Of a stretch of 32,884 bases of DNA, positions 7,516-16,360 are shown in pieces (the stretch's first letter is position 1; each line of letters begins with the position of its first letter). Source of the stretch: Planctomycetales bacterium (GTDB taxonomy: Bacteria; Planctomycetota; Planctomycetia; Isosphaerales; Isosphaeraceae); assembly GCA_027449865.1 (NCBI GenBank), contig DAIDKV010000178.1:1-32884 (forward strand), read 5' to 3'. The notes beneath the pieces were generated by a model. The model saw nothing but the letters and a program-made list of their open reading frames with translations. It made no database searches and was not told the DNA's origin. Both the position numbers and the translations under genes were made by a program.

Positions 7516-7973
7516 TCGTCGTCGAGTGGGGCCTCGCCTGGATCCGTGGCTTCATATAGGGACCTGTCGCACTCGATCGTACCCCACGGAGGGATCCCGT
7601 CGGGGTGGGCATCCAGCTTCCCAACGTAAAACTCCCCACGCGTGAGTCCCCGACGGAGGCATTCCTGATACGCGTCAACCTCCGACGGCGTGATGGCCAC
7701 GCGGTCCTCGCCGTGGTATGCCGCCCACTTCCGATGATTCCGTCGGTCCATGAGCAGCCCGGGCAGGTCCCGCCAGAACGCCTGTTGCGAGCGGAGAAGC
7801 ATGGGCGGGATCTTCGGATGGGACTGTCCCCCGAGTGGCTCTCGAGCTTCCGCCAGACGCGCGTACTCCTCGGATCGGACCAGTACGTAAGCCTCGTGGG
7901 TCAAGGGATCGATGATCCGCACCGGCTGCCCCTGCGCCATCGCTTGCCGTTGCTCGGTATTCAACTCGATCAT
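7512..7973 (-). CDS. 153-aa conserved partner of the retropepsin-like gene
   Basis: The frame is open up to 8135, but the start at 7973 is preferred because the sequence after it (MIELNTEQRQAM) begins the compact protein, while the stretch before it encodes the flank-repeat peptide. The N-terminus has QPVRIIDPLTHEAYVLVRSEEYARL, which resembles the first part of small Phd/YefM-like antitoxins or substrate-binding modules. The middle has WAAYHGEDRVAI and a YQECLRRGL...GEFYVGKL motif. I know of no assigned function. The four-base overlap with the protease-like gene suggests a stable two-gene cassette, perhaps partner or substrate. Confidence 0.65.
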   Translation of the reverse strand: MIELNTEQRQAMAQGQPVRIIDPLTHEAYVLVRSEEYARLAEAREPLGGQSHPKIPPMLLRSQQAFWRDLPGLLMDRRNHRKWAAYHGEDRVAITPSEVDAYQECLRRGLTRGEFYVGKLDAHPDGIPPWGTIECDRSLYEATDPGEAPLDDE

Positions 7974-8079
7974 GCCCCGCCTCCAGTACGATCCTAACCG
8001 AAATCGCCGCGGAGGGGCTAGATGAAGCCAACTGTGAGAAGACCGCACCAGGGCCAAGATCGCGTCCCTGACGGTAGGC

Positions 8080-8226
8080 GACAGCCGGTGCCAGGTTGCT
8101 ACGACCTCGCGAAGTGCCGCGTCCCCCCGACACATTTCCTGCGCACCGGTGGCAGTCGCCTCGCAACTGTTTTGCGGGCAGTGAGTTAGGTAATCAGGGT
8201 GAAGGGTGCAATTCCCGCCGCCTCCA
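8080..8226 (+). repeat. right flanking direct repeat with ssrA-like 3' end
   Basis: This is the second copy of the 355-502 repeat, 147 bp against 148 bp and collinear with it. The last 23 bases (8204-8226) are identical to 480-502. Just before the core this copy has gtgaa where the left copy has atccgc, so the 5-bp T-stem cannot form here. The minus strand encodes MCRGDAALREVVATWH, related to VCRDATLRKLVANWH in the left flank. No tmRNA body is present. Confidence 0.6.
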
Positions 8227-8276
8227 TGCTTTCCTGAGCAAACCTCAGGGTGGGACAGGTTCAGTCACGAAGCGAC

Positions 8277-8305
8277 CGAAACCCCCTGCTCGCGAGGGGG
8301 TTTCG
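8277..8305 (+). terminator. stem-loop terminator after the right ssrA-like core
   Basis: cgaaaccccc (8277-8286) pairs perfectly with gggggtttcg (8296-8305) around a 9-nt loop, followed by ttgctt. The strong GC stem closing with A-T pairs looks like a rho-independent terminator. It lies 50 bases after the core, where an ssrA terminator would sit, and 18 bases beyond the stop of the minus-strand SnoaL-like gene, so it could also serve that gene. Confidence 0.6.
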
Positions 8306-8323
8306 TTGCTTCGAAGGTGATTT

Positions 8324-8770
8324 CTATCGCCGATCCGACGCGTCAGAGGGCGTCGGCGCTCGTTCGGCCAACGTCACGGAGGCCGCCTGGACGTCTCGGG
8401 AATCGACGTAGTTCCGGTAGCGGGTGATCCGTCCGTCGCGGACGACGAAGACCATGGCCCAATCGGTTTCGACGACGCGGCCAGTCTCGCGAATCCTCTG
8501 TCGTTCGTGGCCGAGGACAATCACCTTGTCCCCCTTGGCAAGGTATTCCCGAGGCTCAAACGTCTCGAACTCGGCCGCCTGGGCAAAGTCGCGGAAGAAC
8601 GTCGCGACGGCCTCTCGGCCACGGTGGAGACCGACGAACGGTAGTTCGGCAGGACCCGCGATCCGCCATTCGACGTCGTCGCTAAGCCGGTCCAGAACCC
8701 CCGAAAGATCGCCACGGGTCAGGGACGCGAACATCCCTTCGACCACCCGCACGTTCGCCTGTTCGTCCAC
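8324..8770 (-). CDS. SnoaL-like / ketosteroid-isomerase-fold protein
   Basis: The 148-residue product has the NTF2-like pattern: VEGMFASLTRGDLSGVLDRLSDDVEWRIAG, then FVGLHRGREAVATFFRDF, a strand with VIVLGHERQRI, and a C-terminal MVFVVRDGRITRYRNYVDS. Such proteins are small pocket proteins; members range from isomerases to unassigned stress proteins, and no catalytic set can be assigned here. The GTG at 8770 is preferred because it follows a G-rich site and starts where the family does; an in-frame ATG at 8854 would add a basic, unconserved extension. It stands alone between the island and a long gap. Confidence 0.75.
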   Translation of the reverse strand: MDEQANVRVVEGMFASLTRGDLSGVLDRLSDDVEWRIAGPAELPFVGLHRGREAVATFFRDFAQAAEFETFEPREYLAKGDKVIVLGHERQRIRETGRVVETDWAMVFVVRDGRITRYRNYVDSRDVQAASVTLAERAPTPSDASDRR

Positions 8771-9222
8771 GACGGTCCCCCCTGCTGCTTCTGGCCACTC
8801 CCGATGATCGAAAACCTCCCGCCGGCGACCTCCTTCCCGCCAACGGCGGGCCATCGCCGCCCGACGCAAGCTCGGTCGAGGACGGCAAGGCAAGGTCGAC
8901 ACAAGAAAACTTCCCTGCACCCCGCGCGCCGGAATGCCGTCAGGTTCGTGACCTTGAGACGATTCTGGACCACTCCGTTCCTCGGCGGCCGGTTATCGTC
9001 GCGATTTCATCGAAAATCACGCGATCGATGACCCTCCCGCGTCCCCATCGACGCGGCCAGACGGTTCGGCACCAGGAAGCCGCCACTCCTCCTGCTTCAG
9101 CGATCACCCTCTGGAGCTAAGGCAGTCATGGTCCCACGGCGTGCGACCGGCCCCCGCTTCGCAGCATGCTTCGCGGGATTCCGGGGAAGGATCACACCTG
9201 GGGCGTACGATCCGAGCGATGC
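8771..9222. other. 452-bp intergenic region, nothing supported
   Basis: The region lies upstream of the SnoaL-like gene and downstream of the phosphatase gene, both on the minus strand. Short frames are present, but none shows a motif or binding site. No RNA gene, repeat or clear terminator was found. It should hold the promoter of the SnoaL-like gene, but no convincing boxes are visible. Confidence 0.35.
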
Positions 9223-10644
9223 TCACCGACTGATCACAAACTGGTCGATGACCTGGCCCTCGGCTCCGACCTGTTGAACGCGGACGGCCTGGCCATCCAC
9301 GTCCACGACGGTCATCGAAAAGACCTTCGAGACGTGCTTGACCGTGAACTCCTTCCACGAAGCTGTGTCGTCCTGTTGCTCGGGGTTATAGAGGTGTCGG
9401 CCGCCGGCGCCGGTGACCAGGTAGATCACCCCCTCGGGCGTGGTGTCGGTCCGGCCGTCGAAGGTGCGGTCAAGGGTCCATCGGCCGGCGACCCGGCGGT
9501 CCTTCTTGAAATCCGATCGAGTTGAGGCAGCATCGGGGAGGAACGACAGGGGGTAGCTCCGCTGATAATTGTGAACGTGCCCGCTGAAGACAAGGCTCAC
9601 CTTCCCCGCCTCGAACACCGGCGCCAGGGTGCGCATCTGCTCCTCCTCGCCATGCGATCGCGAGGAGTGGAATCCGGGATGGTGGAAGGTCACAAACCGC
9701 CAGGGGGCTCCCTTCGCGATCGCCAGGTCCTGCGCCACCCATCGCCGGAGTTCGGGGTCGTTCCAGTTGACCGATGGGTTCGAATCGAGAACCGTCCAGT
9801 GGACGTCGCCGAAGTCGAACGAGAAGTTCGCCATCCGGGGGAAAGCCGGCCCGGCGGCCTCGCGAAAGGCAAGCCGGTTTGACTCGGGGCCGACCAGTGG
9901 CGAGGTCATCGGACCACCCTCTCGCCCCTCGGGACCATTGATCGGCTGCGACCAGTAATAAAAATACGAAAGACCGTCGGGATACTTGCCCAGGTCGCGC
10001 GCGCCGATGTCGTGGTTGCCGGGGGCGGCCACGAAAAGGGTCGAGCGCATCAGCGGAGCACCAGCGTCCGGCGAGGGTGCATCCGCATTGAAGATCGGCC
10101 AGAACCGGTCGCGATACTCAGTCGCCCGGCCCCGGTCGTAAACAATATCGCCAGGAATGAGAACGAGGTCGGGATGAGCCTGGAAGGCCCGGTGCGCGAT
10201 CGCCTTCTGGTTCGGCGAACCGTCGCCGCAATCGCCAAACGCGACAAACCGATGCGGCTGACCGGCCGACTTCGGCGCCCGGGCCTCTGACTCGAAAACC
10301 AGACGGTCGCCCAGGCTGACCCGATACGAGAAATTTGATCCAGGCGGCAAATCCCTCAGGGTCACCTCGTAGACCCGGTGCGGCGGCATCCCCTCAACCC
10401 GGACCGTTCTGAACCTCGGCCCGGGCGTCGACCGCCAACCCTTGTGCCGGCCTGGGCGATACTCGACCTTCCAGGCAAGATCGGCATCGGTCGAGAGCCA
10501 GAGCAGGTCCAGTTTCCCCACGCCCGCGGAGTGGCCAAGCTGCAAATAGGGCTCGGCCAGGAAGGGTCCTGTCTGATCCCCGGCAAGAACGGACGACGTC
10601 CCGAACGATACCAGAAACGCGACCCGCAAGAATCGAACGATCAT
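9223..10644 (-). CDS. purple-acid-phosphatase-like metallophosphoesterase, secreted
   Basis: The 473-residue protein starts with a signal peptide (MIVRFLRVAFLVSFGTSSVLA). An N-terminal beta-sandwich, about residues 27-125, resembles the fibronectin-like domain of purple acid phosphatases. The metal-site motifs follow in order: GDCGDG (137-142), PGDIVYDRG (164-172), GNHD (209-212), HHPGFHS (321-327) and GHVHNYQR (355-362). It is therefore an exported binuclear-metal phosphatase for phosphomonoesters or diesters. The ATG at 10644 is chosen because ggaggt lies eight bases upstream and it begins the signal peptide; the longer open frame upstream lacks such features. Monocistronic, divergent from the DUF2231 gene. 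Confidence 0.88.
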   Translation of the reverse strand: MIVRFLRVAFLVSFGTSSVLAGDQTGPFLAEPYLQLGHSAGVGKLDLLWLSTDADLAWKVEYRPGRHKGWRSTPGPRFRTVRVEGMPPHRVYEVTLRDLPPGSNFSYRVSLGDRLVFESEARAPKSAGQPHRFVAFGDCGDGSPNQKAIAHRAFQAHPDLVLIPGDIVYDRGRATEYRDRFWPIFNADAPSPDAGAPLMRSTLFVAAPGNHDIGARDLGKYPDGLSYFYYWSQPINGPEGREGGPMTSPLVGPESNRLAFREAAGPAFPRMANFSFDFGDVHWTVLDSNPSVNWNDPELRRWVAQDLAIAKGAPWRFVTFHHPGFHSSRSHGEEEQMRTLAPVFEAGKVSLVFSGHVHNYQRSYPLSFLPDAASTRSDFKKDRRVAGRWTLDRTFDGRTDTTPEGVIYLVTGAGGRHLYNPEQQDDTASWKEFTVKHVSKVFSMTVVDVDGQAVRVQQVGAEGQVIDQFVISR

Positions 10645-10871
10645 CGAAGGGACCTCCCGCTTCGCAAGGGGCGACATCGCAAGAATTCTCAGACTACCAG
10701 CGCGGCGGGCCCCGCGCGTGAATCTCTGGCGAAGAATCCCAGAGCGAATCGAGGAACGCGCATCGGCGCGGAGATTGCTGGGCTCTCTTGATTGTGGCGG
10801 AATCGACGGCCAGACAGACGCGCCGATCCTCCACTGGCCCGATGATCCCATCTCAAGCGAGGAGCCACGCC

Positions 10872-11456
10872 ATGGACGATCCGATCACCCAGGCCATCGA
10901 CAGCACCGAGGAACTCCTTGGCCACAGCCCACACCCGGCGATTGTCGCGGTCCCGCTGGGTGCCTTCGCCGTGAGCAACTTGTGCGACACCCTCGGCCTG
11001 GTCTCCGGCGACGAACGATTCGACGACACAGCGCGAATCAGCATGGCGATCGGCCTGGTTGGTGCCGCGGGTGCGGCGCTGACGGGCGTGCGCGATTATG
11101 GATACATTCCGGCCGATCGCCAGCCGAACCATCAGATCGCGACGGCACACGGCCTGGGCAACGCCGTGGTCGGTTCACTTTTTGTGACAAGTTACGTCCT
11201 GCGGAGCCGGGACCACGCCGCCGGACGACGGACCAGCCTGGCCGCGCGCCTTCTCGCCCTGACCGGCGGCGCGCTTTCGCTTTACACGGCCTGGCTCGGC
11301 GGCAAGCTCGTCGAGGAATACGGTGAGGCCGTCCAGCCCGTCATGGAAAGGCAGCAAGCCGAGGAAGAACGTCCGGCCGAGCGCCAGGTGATCGGCGACG
11401 GCCGAGCTCGCCCGGCCGGCGAAACCTCGCGGCAAGGCGAGCGACAGTCGGTATGA
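10872..11456 (+). CDS. DUF2231 family membrane protein
   Basis: The 194-residue protein begins MDDPITQAIDS after a gaggag binding site. It has four hydrophobic segments: around AIVAVPLGAFAVSNLCDTLG, ISMAIGLVGAAGAALTGV, GLGNAVVGSLFVTSYVL and LLALTGGALSLYTAWLGG. The HPAIVAVPLGAF...D motif near the N-terminus is typical of DUF2231 inner-membrane proteins, some of which carry haem; no function is assigned. The C-terminal 45 residues are polar and charged, probably cytosolic. An open frame exists upstream, but the ATG at 10872 fits both the binding site and the family start. Confidence 0.75.
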   Translation: MDDPITQAIDSTEELLGHSPHPAIVAVPLGAFAVSNLCDTLGLVSGDERFDDTARISMAIGLVGAAGAALTGVRDYGYIPADRQPNHQIATAHGLGNAVVGSLFVTSYVLRSRDHAAGRRTSLAARLLALTGGALSLYTAWLGGKLVEEYGEAVQPVMERQQAEEERPAERQVIGDGRARPAGETSRQGERQSV

Positions 11457-11527
11457 TGGCGAGGGGCCTCGCGACGGGCGGGTGCCTCGTTGAGCGTGCC
11501 TGACCCGACCGCGACGGAGCCTCCCCG

Positions 11528-13888
11528 ATGCTGAGCCGAGATTTCTGGCCGCGAAGCGGGTTGCTGGTCCTCAGCCTCGCCGCCCTGGCCGCCGCGCCCC
11601 CAGAAAACCAGAGGCCGACCAACCGGCTGGCGAAGGAGACCAGTCCGTATCTCTTGCAGCACGCCCACAACCCGGTCGACTGGTATCCCTGGGGGCCCGA
11701 GGCGTTCGCGAAGGCCCGGGCCGAGAAGAAGCCCATCTTCCTCTCGGTCGGTTACAGCTCGTGCTACTGGTGCCACGTGATGGAACGTGAGAGCTTCGAG
11801 GACGCCGAGATCGCTCGGACTCTCAACGGGAATTTCGTCTGCATCAAGGTCGATCGTGAAGAACGTCCCGACGTCGACCAGATCTACATGACCGCCCTCC
11901 AGGCCCTCGGCCCAGGCGGCGGCGGCTGGCCGATGTCGATGTTCCTGATTCCCGATGGCCGGCCGTTCTTCGGCGTTACCTATCTCCCCCCGCGCGACCG
12001 GGCTGGCTCGACCGGCTTCCTCACGCTGCTCGGGGCCATTGCGAAGGGATGGACCACCGACCGGGCCAACATCGAGAAGGCGGCCGATGAGCTGACGGAG
12101 GCCGTCCGCGACCGCCTCCGCGCCGAGCAGGGACGAAAGCTCGCCCTCTCTCGCGATTGGGCCACTCGCGGACTTGACCTCCTCGCCGAACAATTCGACG
12201 CCGAGTACGGCGGCTTTGGCTTCAGCCCAGCGAGCCCTCGCCGGCCGAAGTTCCCCGAACCTGTCAATTTACTCTTCCTTCTCGATCGGGATCGTCGGTC
12301 GAAAAAGGAGGGTGCGAAATCACCCGTCGAGCCGATGACGATGCTCCGGACGACGCTCGACCATATGGCCCGCGGAGGAATTCGGGACCATCTCGGCGGC
12401 GGCTATCACCGGTACTCGACCGATCGCTACTGGGCCGTCCCACACTTCGAGAAAATGCTCTACGACAACGCCCAGCTTGCGACGGCTCACGTGCTCGCAT
12501 TCGAGGCCACCGGCGATCCACGCTGGCGTGCCGAGGTCGATTCGACCTTCGCGTTCATCGAACGGAAGCTCACCTCGCCCGAGGGCGGATTTTATTCCTC
12601 CCTCGACGCCGAGACGAAAGCCGGCGAAGGGGCGTACTACGTCTGGACCCGAGACGAGGTAAAGGCCGCCCTGGGCGAAGGACCCGAACTCGATCTCTTC
12701 GCCCGGTTCCTCGGCCTGAACGGCGAGCCAAACTTCGAGGACAGGCGATATGTCCTGCACGAACCGGCGGTCCCCTCCGCGACCGACGAAGTCCGCCTCT
12801 CGCCGATCCGGGCCAGGCTGCTGGCCGTTCGCGAGAACCGACCCGCGCCACGGCTTGACGACAAGATCCTCACCGCCTGGAACGGCCTGACGATCGCCGC
12901 CTACGCCGAGGGATACCGCGTTCTCCGAACCGACGCATACCGACGTACCGCCGAGAAGGCGGCCGGCTTCCTGCTCGCGAAACTCCGAACGCCCGACGGT
13001 GGCCTTCTCCGAACCTATCGCGACGGACAGGCTCGCTTGAAGGCTTACCTCGAGGATTACGCCTTCCTCGCCCATGGCCTGCTTCGTCTGCATGCCGCGA
13101 CGGGCGATGTTCGATGGCTCCGCGAGGCGCGTTCCCTGACCGACCGGATGATCGCCGACTTTGAGGACACCAGGGACGGCGGCTTCTTCTTCACCGCCGA
13201 CGACCATGAGAGCCTGCTCGCCCGCTCAAAGGATCCGATCGACAACGCCTTGCCCAGCGGCAACGCAATCGCAATCATCGATCTGCTTGCCCTTCATGAG
13301 CTGACCCGTGAGTCCTCGTATCGCGAGCACGCCGCAAAGGCGCTGGGAGCGTTCTCGACGACGATGGCGCGTCTCCCGCACGCCGTTCCCATGATGCTCC
13401 TCGGACTGGAAACGTACCTGGACGGCGAACGAGCGCCGGCCCCCTTGACACCGAGCCTCGAGCCCCAGGCCAGTGAGGTCTCGGCAACCGTCCGCGTCGA
13501 AAAGCCAATCGTGCCCCCAGGCGGCACGGTCGAGGCAGTCGTTTCCCTGGTGATCGCCGATGGGTGGCACCTCTACGCCCATGAGGCCGACCCCGCCGAG
13601 TCACGCCCAACCACGCTCCGCCTCGATCCCGCCGCCCGGAAATCGGCCGAGCTTTTGGAGGTCAGCTATCCCTCGGGCGCCTCGAAGGCACTGGCGTCCA
13701 TCGGGACGGGAAAGGTCCCACTCTACGAAGGGAAAATCGAGATTCGCGCACGCCTGCATGTCTCTGACAGGGCGATGCCTGGGCCGATGCGATGCACGCT
13801 CACGCTCGACTTTCAGGCGTGCAACGATCGCCTCTGCCGGGCGCCTGGGCGGATCTCGATTCCGGTGGAGCTTGAGATCCAAAGATGA
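11528..13888 (+). CDS. DUF255/YyaL-like thioredoxin-fold protein with C-terminal DsbD-alpha-like domain
   Basis: The 786-residue protein starts with a hydrophobic leader and then the family opening [24 protein letters not shown]. The thioredoxin-like domain has the active-site motif CYWC at 79-82. The middle part is the alpha/alpha-barrel of the YyaL/spermatogenesis-associated-20 family, with [21 protein letters not shown] and DNALPSGNA. From about residue 655 a beta-rich domain resembles the N-terminal domain of DsbD, ending in [12 protein letters not shown] with C765 and C770. Known members of about 680 residues lack this extension; here a periplasmic redox function is inferred. The stop overlaps the next start (ATGA). 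Confidence 0.88.
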   Translation: MLSRDFWPRSGLLVLSLAALAAAPPENQRPTNRLAKETSPYLLQHAHNPVDWYPWGPEAFAKARAEKKPIFLSVGYSSCYWCHVMERESFEDAEIARTLNGNFVCIKVDREERPDVDQIYMTALQALGPGGGGWPMSMFLIPDGRPFFGVTYLPPRDRAGSTGFLTLLGAIAKGWTTDRANIEKAADELTEAVRDRLRAEQGRKLALSRDWATRGLDLLAEQFDAEYGGFGFSPASPRRPKFPEPVNLLFLLDRDRRSKKEGAKSPVEPMTMLRTTLDHMARGGIRDHLGGGYHRYSTDRYWAVPHFEKMLYDNAQLATAHVLAFEATGDPRWRAEVDSTFAFIERKLTSPEGGFYSSLDAETKAGEGAYYVWTRDEVKAALGEGPELDLFARFLGLNGEPNFEDRRYVLHEPAVPSATDEVRLSPIRARLLAVRENRPAPRLDDKILTAWNGLTIAAYAEGYRVLRTDAYRRTAEKAAGFLLAKLRTPDGGLLRTYRDGQARLKAYLEDYAFLAHGLLRLHAATGDVRWLREARSLTDRMIADFEDTRDGGFFFTADDHESLLARSKDPIDNALPSGNAIAIIDLLALHELTRESSYREHAAKALGAFSTTMARLPHAVPMMLLGLETYLDGERAPAPLTPSLEPQASEVSATVRVEKPIVPPGGTVEAVVSLVIADGWHLYAHEADPAESRPTTLRLDPAARKSAELLEVSYPSGASKALASIGTGKVPLYEGKIEIRARLHVSDRAMPGPMRCTLTLDFQACNDRLCRAPGRISIPVELEIQR

Positions 13889-15930
13889 CTTGTCCGAGAA
13901 TCCTCCGAGCCGCCCGACTCTTCGCGATCGCAGCGCCGATCGCGGTGCTGGCGATCGTGGCGATTGTGGGCCCCGGGTGGTTGCCGTCCTCTCCGCGATG
14001 GTTTCGCCGCGGCCTGATCGAGGCGGCGATGCGCGGGGTTCTTCTGGGCTACTGGACGCTCGCTGTCGTCTCGCTCGTCGGCCTTCCCATGACGATCCTC
14101 CTCGCGCGCCGGGCGCGGCGAGCGGGCCGTCAGGTCAGTCGCCGACGATTAATGGCGATGGCGGCCTCTCTGGCCTCGCTGGTGGCTCTGCTGGCGTTGG
14201 AGGCCGGTTCGTCGGCCTGGCGGACCTGGATGCACCGGCTACCGGCGCTTCCGATGAGCTTTGATCCGACGCCGCCCGGTGAATACCGGATCGTCGTGCT
14301 GGGTGGCTCCAGCGCGCTGGGAGAGCCATACCGTCCCTGGGTCTCGGTCGGCCAGATCCTGGCCTGGCAGCTTGGCGAGGCCGACCCCTCGCGTCGGTTC
14401 GAGTGCGAGATCCTCGCCTGGCTGGGAGAGTCGCTGGAACAGCAGCATCAAAAGCTGGCCCGCATCCGAAAGCGTCCCGACGCGGTGATCGTTTACTCGG
14501 GGCACAACGAGTTCGTCGCCCGGTTTGAGAACGGCCGGGAGGAGCGCGATCCTGGGATCGTCGAGGAGCCGGGCGGGTGGCTCTCGCGCCGGCTGTACCG
14601 GACCTCGCTGTTCTCGCCGTTCTGCCGGTTGGCTTATGAGATCATCAGCAAGAACCGGCTCGACGACCCTCCGCCACTCGACGGCCGCCATCGCCTGATC
14701 GACCCTCCGCTTTGCAGTCCATCGGAGGAGGCCGACATCCTGGCTGGGTTCCGCCGCCGACTTGAAGCGATTGTCGGTTATTGCGACCAGATCGGCGCCC
14801 TCCCGATTCTGATCGTGCCCCCGGCGAATGAGTCGGGGTTTGAGCCGAGCCGGTCGACGCTCCCGTCCTGGATCACGGCCGAGGAGCGCGCCTGGGTTGT
14901 GTCGACGTTCGAGTCGGCGCATGCCGTCGAGTTGAGCCATCCCGATCGAGCGGAGTCGGGATATCGTGCGATCCTCGGACGACATCCTGAGTTCGCCGAG
15001 GCCCATTTTCGGATGGCTCGCCTGCTGGAAGCCGCCGGCAAGACAGCCGAGGCCGGACGGCATTACCTCGAGGCGCTCGACCACGACGGCCTTCCGATCC
15101 GGTGTCCAGCACCGTTCCGCGAAGCTTATGCCGAGGTGGCCCGCCGGCATCCACGCTGCCTCCTGATCGACGGCCGGCGCGAGCTGTCGGCGGCCTCGCC
15201 GACCGGTCTGATTGGCGACGCAGTGATTCAGGACGCCCACCATCCCACGCTGGTTGGTACCTGCGCCCTCGCCAGCGCGGTCCTTCGCGCGATTCAGGAG
15301 CGAAAGGCCCTCGGCCGGCTCGATCGTATCCCCCTGCCCCTCGAACCCGAGTCGATCGCCCGCCATTTCATGATGGACGGCCCGAAATGGTCTACCGTCT
15401 GCGAGCGGACGAGCACCCATTACCATCGGGTCGCCGGTTATCGGTTCGATCCCACCGAGCGGTTGGAAAAAGCCAGGCTCTACGCCGAGGCGGCCCGGAT
15501 TGTCTCGGGCTCGACGACCATCGGCCTAATTCGAGACCTGCTCCACCTGCCAGTCCTGCAAATCGACGGTCGCCCCCCGACCGAGGAACTGCACGACCGC
15601 GACGAACTGGTCCCGCTTCCCGCGCCGGATCACCGTGCCGACAATCCCCTCCAGCGGCCCGTTGACGATCCGGACCCGCGACCCAACCGGCACCATCGGC
15701 TCGGCCGAGACGGCCAGGCCCGAGTGAAGCATCCGGTGGATTTGCCGAAGATCGCGAACAAGGTTTTCCTGGTCGACCACCTCCAGGACATTCACCAGCC
15801 GGTTGCCCCGAAGCGCGGCGAGTCGGTCGTGCGAGTCGCCGTAAAGGAAGACATAACCGGAAAAGAGCGGCGTGATGGACTGAATCCGCCGCCCCTGCGG
15901 CGTCCGGCCTTCCTTGACCACCTGCGGTAA
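13885..15930 (+). CDS. membrane-anchored SGNH-hydrolase-like protein with aberrant C-terminus
   Basis: Three hydrophobic segments fill the first 110 residues (10-30, 50-73, 89-106), followed by an SGNH-like domain: [10 protein letters not shown] with Ser142, [10 protein letters not shown] with Asn208, ILIVPPANE, and DAHHP with Asp450 and His453. A TPR-like stretch (about 351-400) is inserted. Members act on ester or acyl groups of envelope polymers, the substrate being unknown. Translation is coupled to the DUF255 gene by an ATGA overlap. From residue 548 on, the frame reads antisense to the NusG-like gene for about 400 bases and the sequence is polar and featureless. A TAA in another frame at 15527-15529 would end the protein almost exactly where the opposing gene stops, so a frameshift or lost stop is likely. 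Confidence 0.75.
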   Translation: MTCPRILRAARLFAIAAPIAVLAIVAIVGPGWLPSSPRWFRRGLIEAAMRGVLLGYWTLAVVSLVGLPMTILLARRARRAGRQVSRRRLMAMAASLASLVALLALEAGSSAWRTWMHRLPALPMSFDPTPPGEYRIVVLGGSSALGEPYRPWVSVGQILAWQLGEADPSRRFECEILAWLGESLEQQHQKLARIRKRPDAVIVYSGHNEFVARFENGREERDPGIVEEPGGWLSRRLYRTSLFSPFCRLAYEIISKNRLDDPPPLDGRHRLIDPPLCSPSEEADILAGFRRRLEAIVGYCDQIGALPILIVPPANESGFEPSRSTLPSWITAEERAWVVSTFESAHAVELSHPDRAESGYRAILGRHPEFAEAHFRMARLLEAAGKTAEAGRHYLEALDHDGLPIRCPAPFREAYAEVARRHPRCLLIDGRRELSAASPTGLIGDAVIQDAHHPTLVGTCALASAVLRAIQERKALGRLDRIPLPLEPESIARHFMMDGPKWSTVCERTSTHYHRVAGYRFDPTERLEKARLYAEAARIVSGSTTIGLIRDLLHLPVLQIDGRPPTEELHDRDELVPLPAPDHRADNPLQRPVDDPDPRPNRHHRLGRDGQARVKHPVDLPKIANKVFLVDHLQDIHQPVAPKRGESVVRVAVKEDITGKERRDGLNPPPLRRPAFLDHLR

Positions 15931-16095
15931 ATAATAGGTCACGCCCTGGTCGCGAAGGTCGCGGACGGTGGCCTTCTCCTGCCGGGGCTTGGTGTGCAGG
16001 CACCACCAGAGGGCCTCGGGCCTGTTGGGCAATGGGACACCCTCGTCCCAGAGATCCTCGGGATATCGGTCGGGCTCGGCGGGTAGTATCGGCAT
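15526..16095 (-). CDS. specialised NusG paralogue (RfaH/UpxY/LoaP-like antiterminator)
   Basis: The 189-residue protein has an N-terminal arm, an NGN domain (about 28-125) with WWCLHTKPRQEKATVRDL and [12 protein letters not shown], and a KOW motif (about 138-165) with [19 protein letters not shown]. NusG paralogues bind RNA polymerase and let it pass pause or termination sites in long operons, often for surface polysaccharides. It is not the housekeeping nusG, which sits with secE and ribosomal protein genes; none is near. Downstream lies only a convergent gene, so its target operon must be elsewhere. A strong promoter lies 46 bases upstream. Confidence 0.85.
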   Translation of the reverse strand: MPILPAEPDRYPEDLWDEGVPLPNRPEALWWCLHTKPRQEKATVRDLRDQGVTYYLPQVVKEGRTPQGRRIQSITPLFSGYVFLYGDSHDRLAALRGNRLVNVLEVVDQENLVRDLRQIHRMLHSGLAVSAEPMVPVGSRVRIVNGPLEGIVGTVIRRGKRDQFVAVVQFLGRGATVDLQDWQVEQVSN

Positions 16096-16140
16096 CGCAG
16101 GGCGACGGCTCCGAACGGGACGAACTACGCTTAGATTAAC

Positions 16141-16170
16141 ATGTTATCACACAGACCGGCTCTCTGTCAA
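16141..16170 (-). promoter_or_regulatory. sigma70-type promoter of the NusG-like gene
   Basis: On the minus strand TTGACA (16170-16165) is followed after 18 bases by TAACAT (16146-16141), itself preceded by TGA, giving an extended -10. The predicted transcript starts near 16134, leaving a leader of about 40 bases before the ATG at 16095. The perfect -35 box in a GC-rich background makes chance unlikely. Confidence 0.6.
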
Positions 16171-16360
16171 GCGAAGCCGCTCGATTGGAGAGGGCCGCTA
16201 CCTTCTTGGATCGGCTGGGAAACGGCGACGGGTACTGGAGCGAAGCGCGAGTGCGTGTCTTCCTTTCGTGGGCAATCTGGTGTTGGTCCTTCACGCGGCG
16301 ACACAATGGGTCGGGCCAACGACAACTGGCTCCCGTTGAAGGAACAATCAGGAGAATAGC

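Larger units (their letters stand above)
480..8226. mobile_element. putative genomic island carrying a minimal type III CRISPR module
   Basis: The limits are the two identical 23-bp ssrA-like cores in direct orientation. Inside are the seven-gene type III effector operon on + and a two-gene retropepsin-like pair on -. Direct repeats of a tRNA/tmRNA 3' end around an accessory defence block are typical of integrated islands. No integrase, excisionase or transposase gene lies inside, so if it moved it did so with help in trans or has lost its recombinase. The flanks are diverged outside the core, which means an old insertion or two independent copies of a dispersed repeat. The island reading is an inference from repeats and content. 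Confidence 0.4.

Noticed and set aside
7974-8135. N-terminal extension of the 153-aa gene
   Set aside because: The stretch encodes the flank-repeat peptide and precedes a better start; it is treated as part of the repeat.
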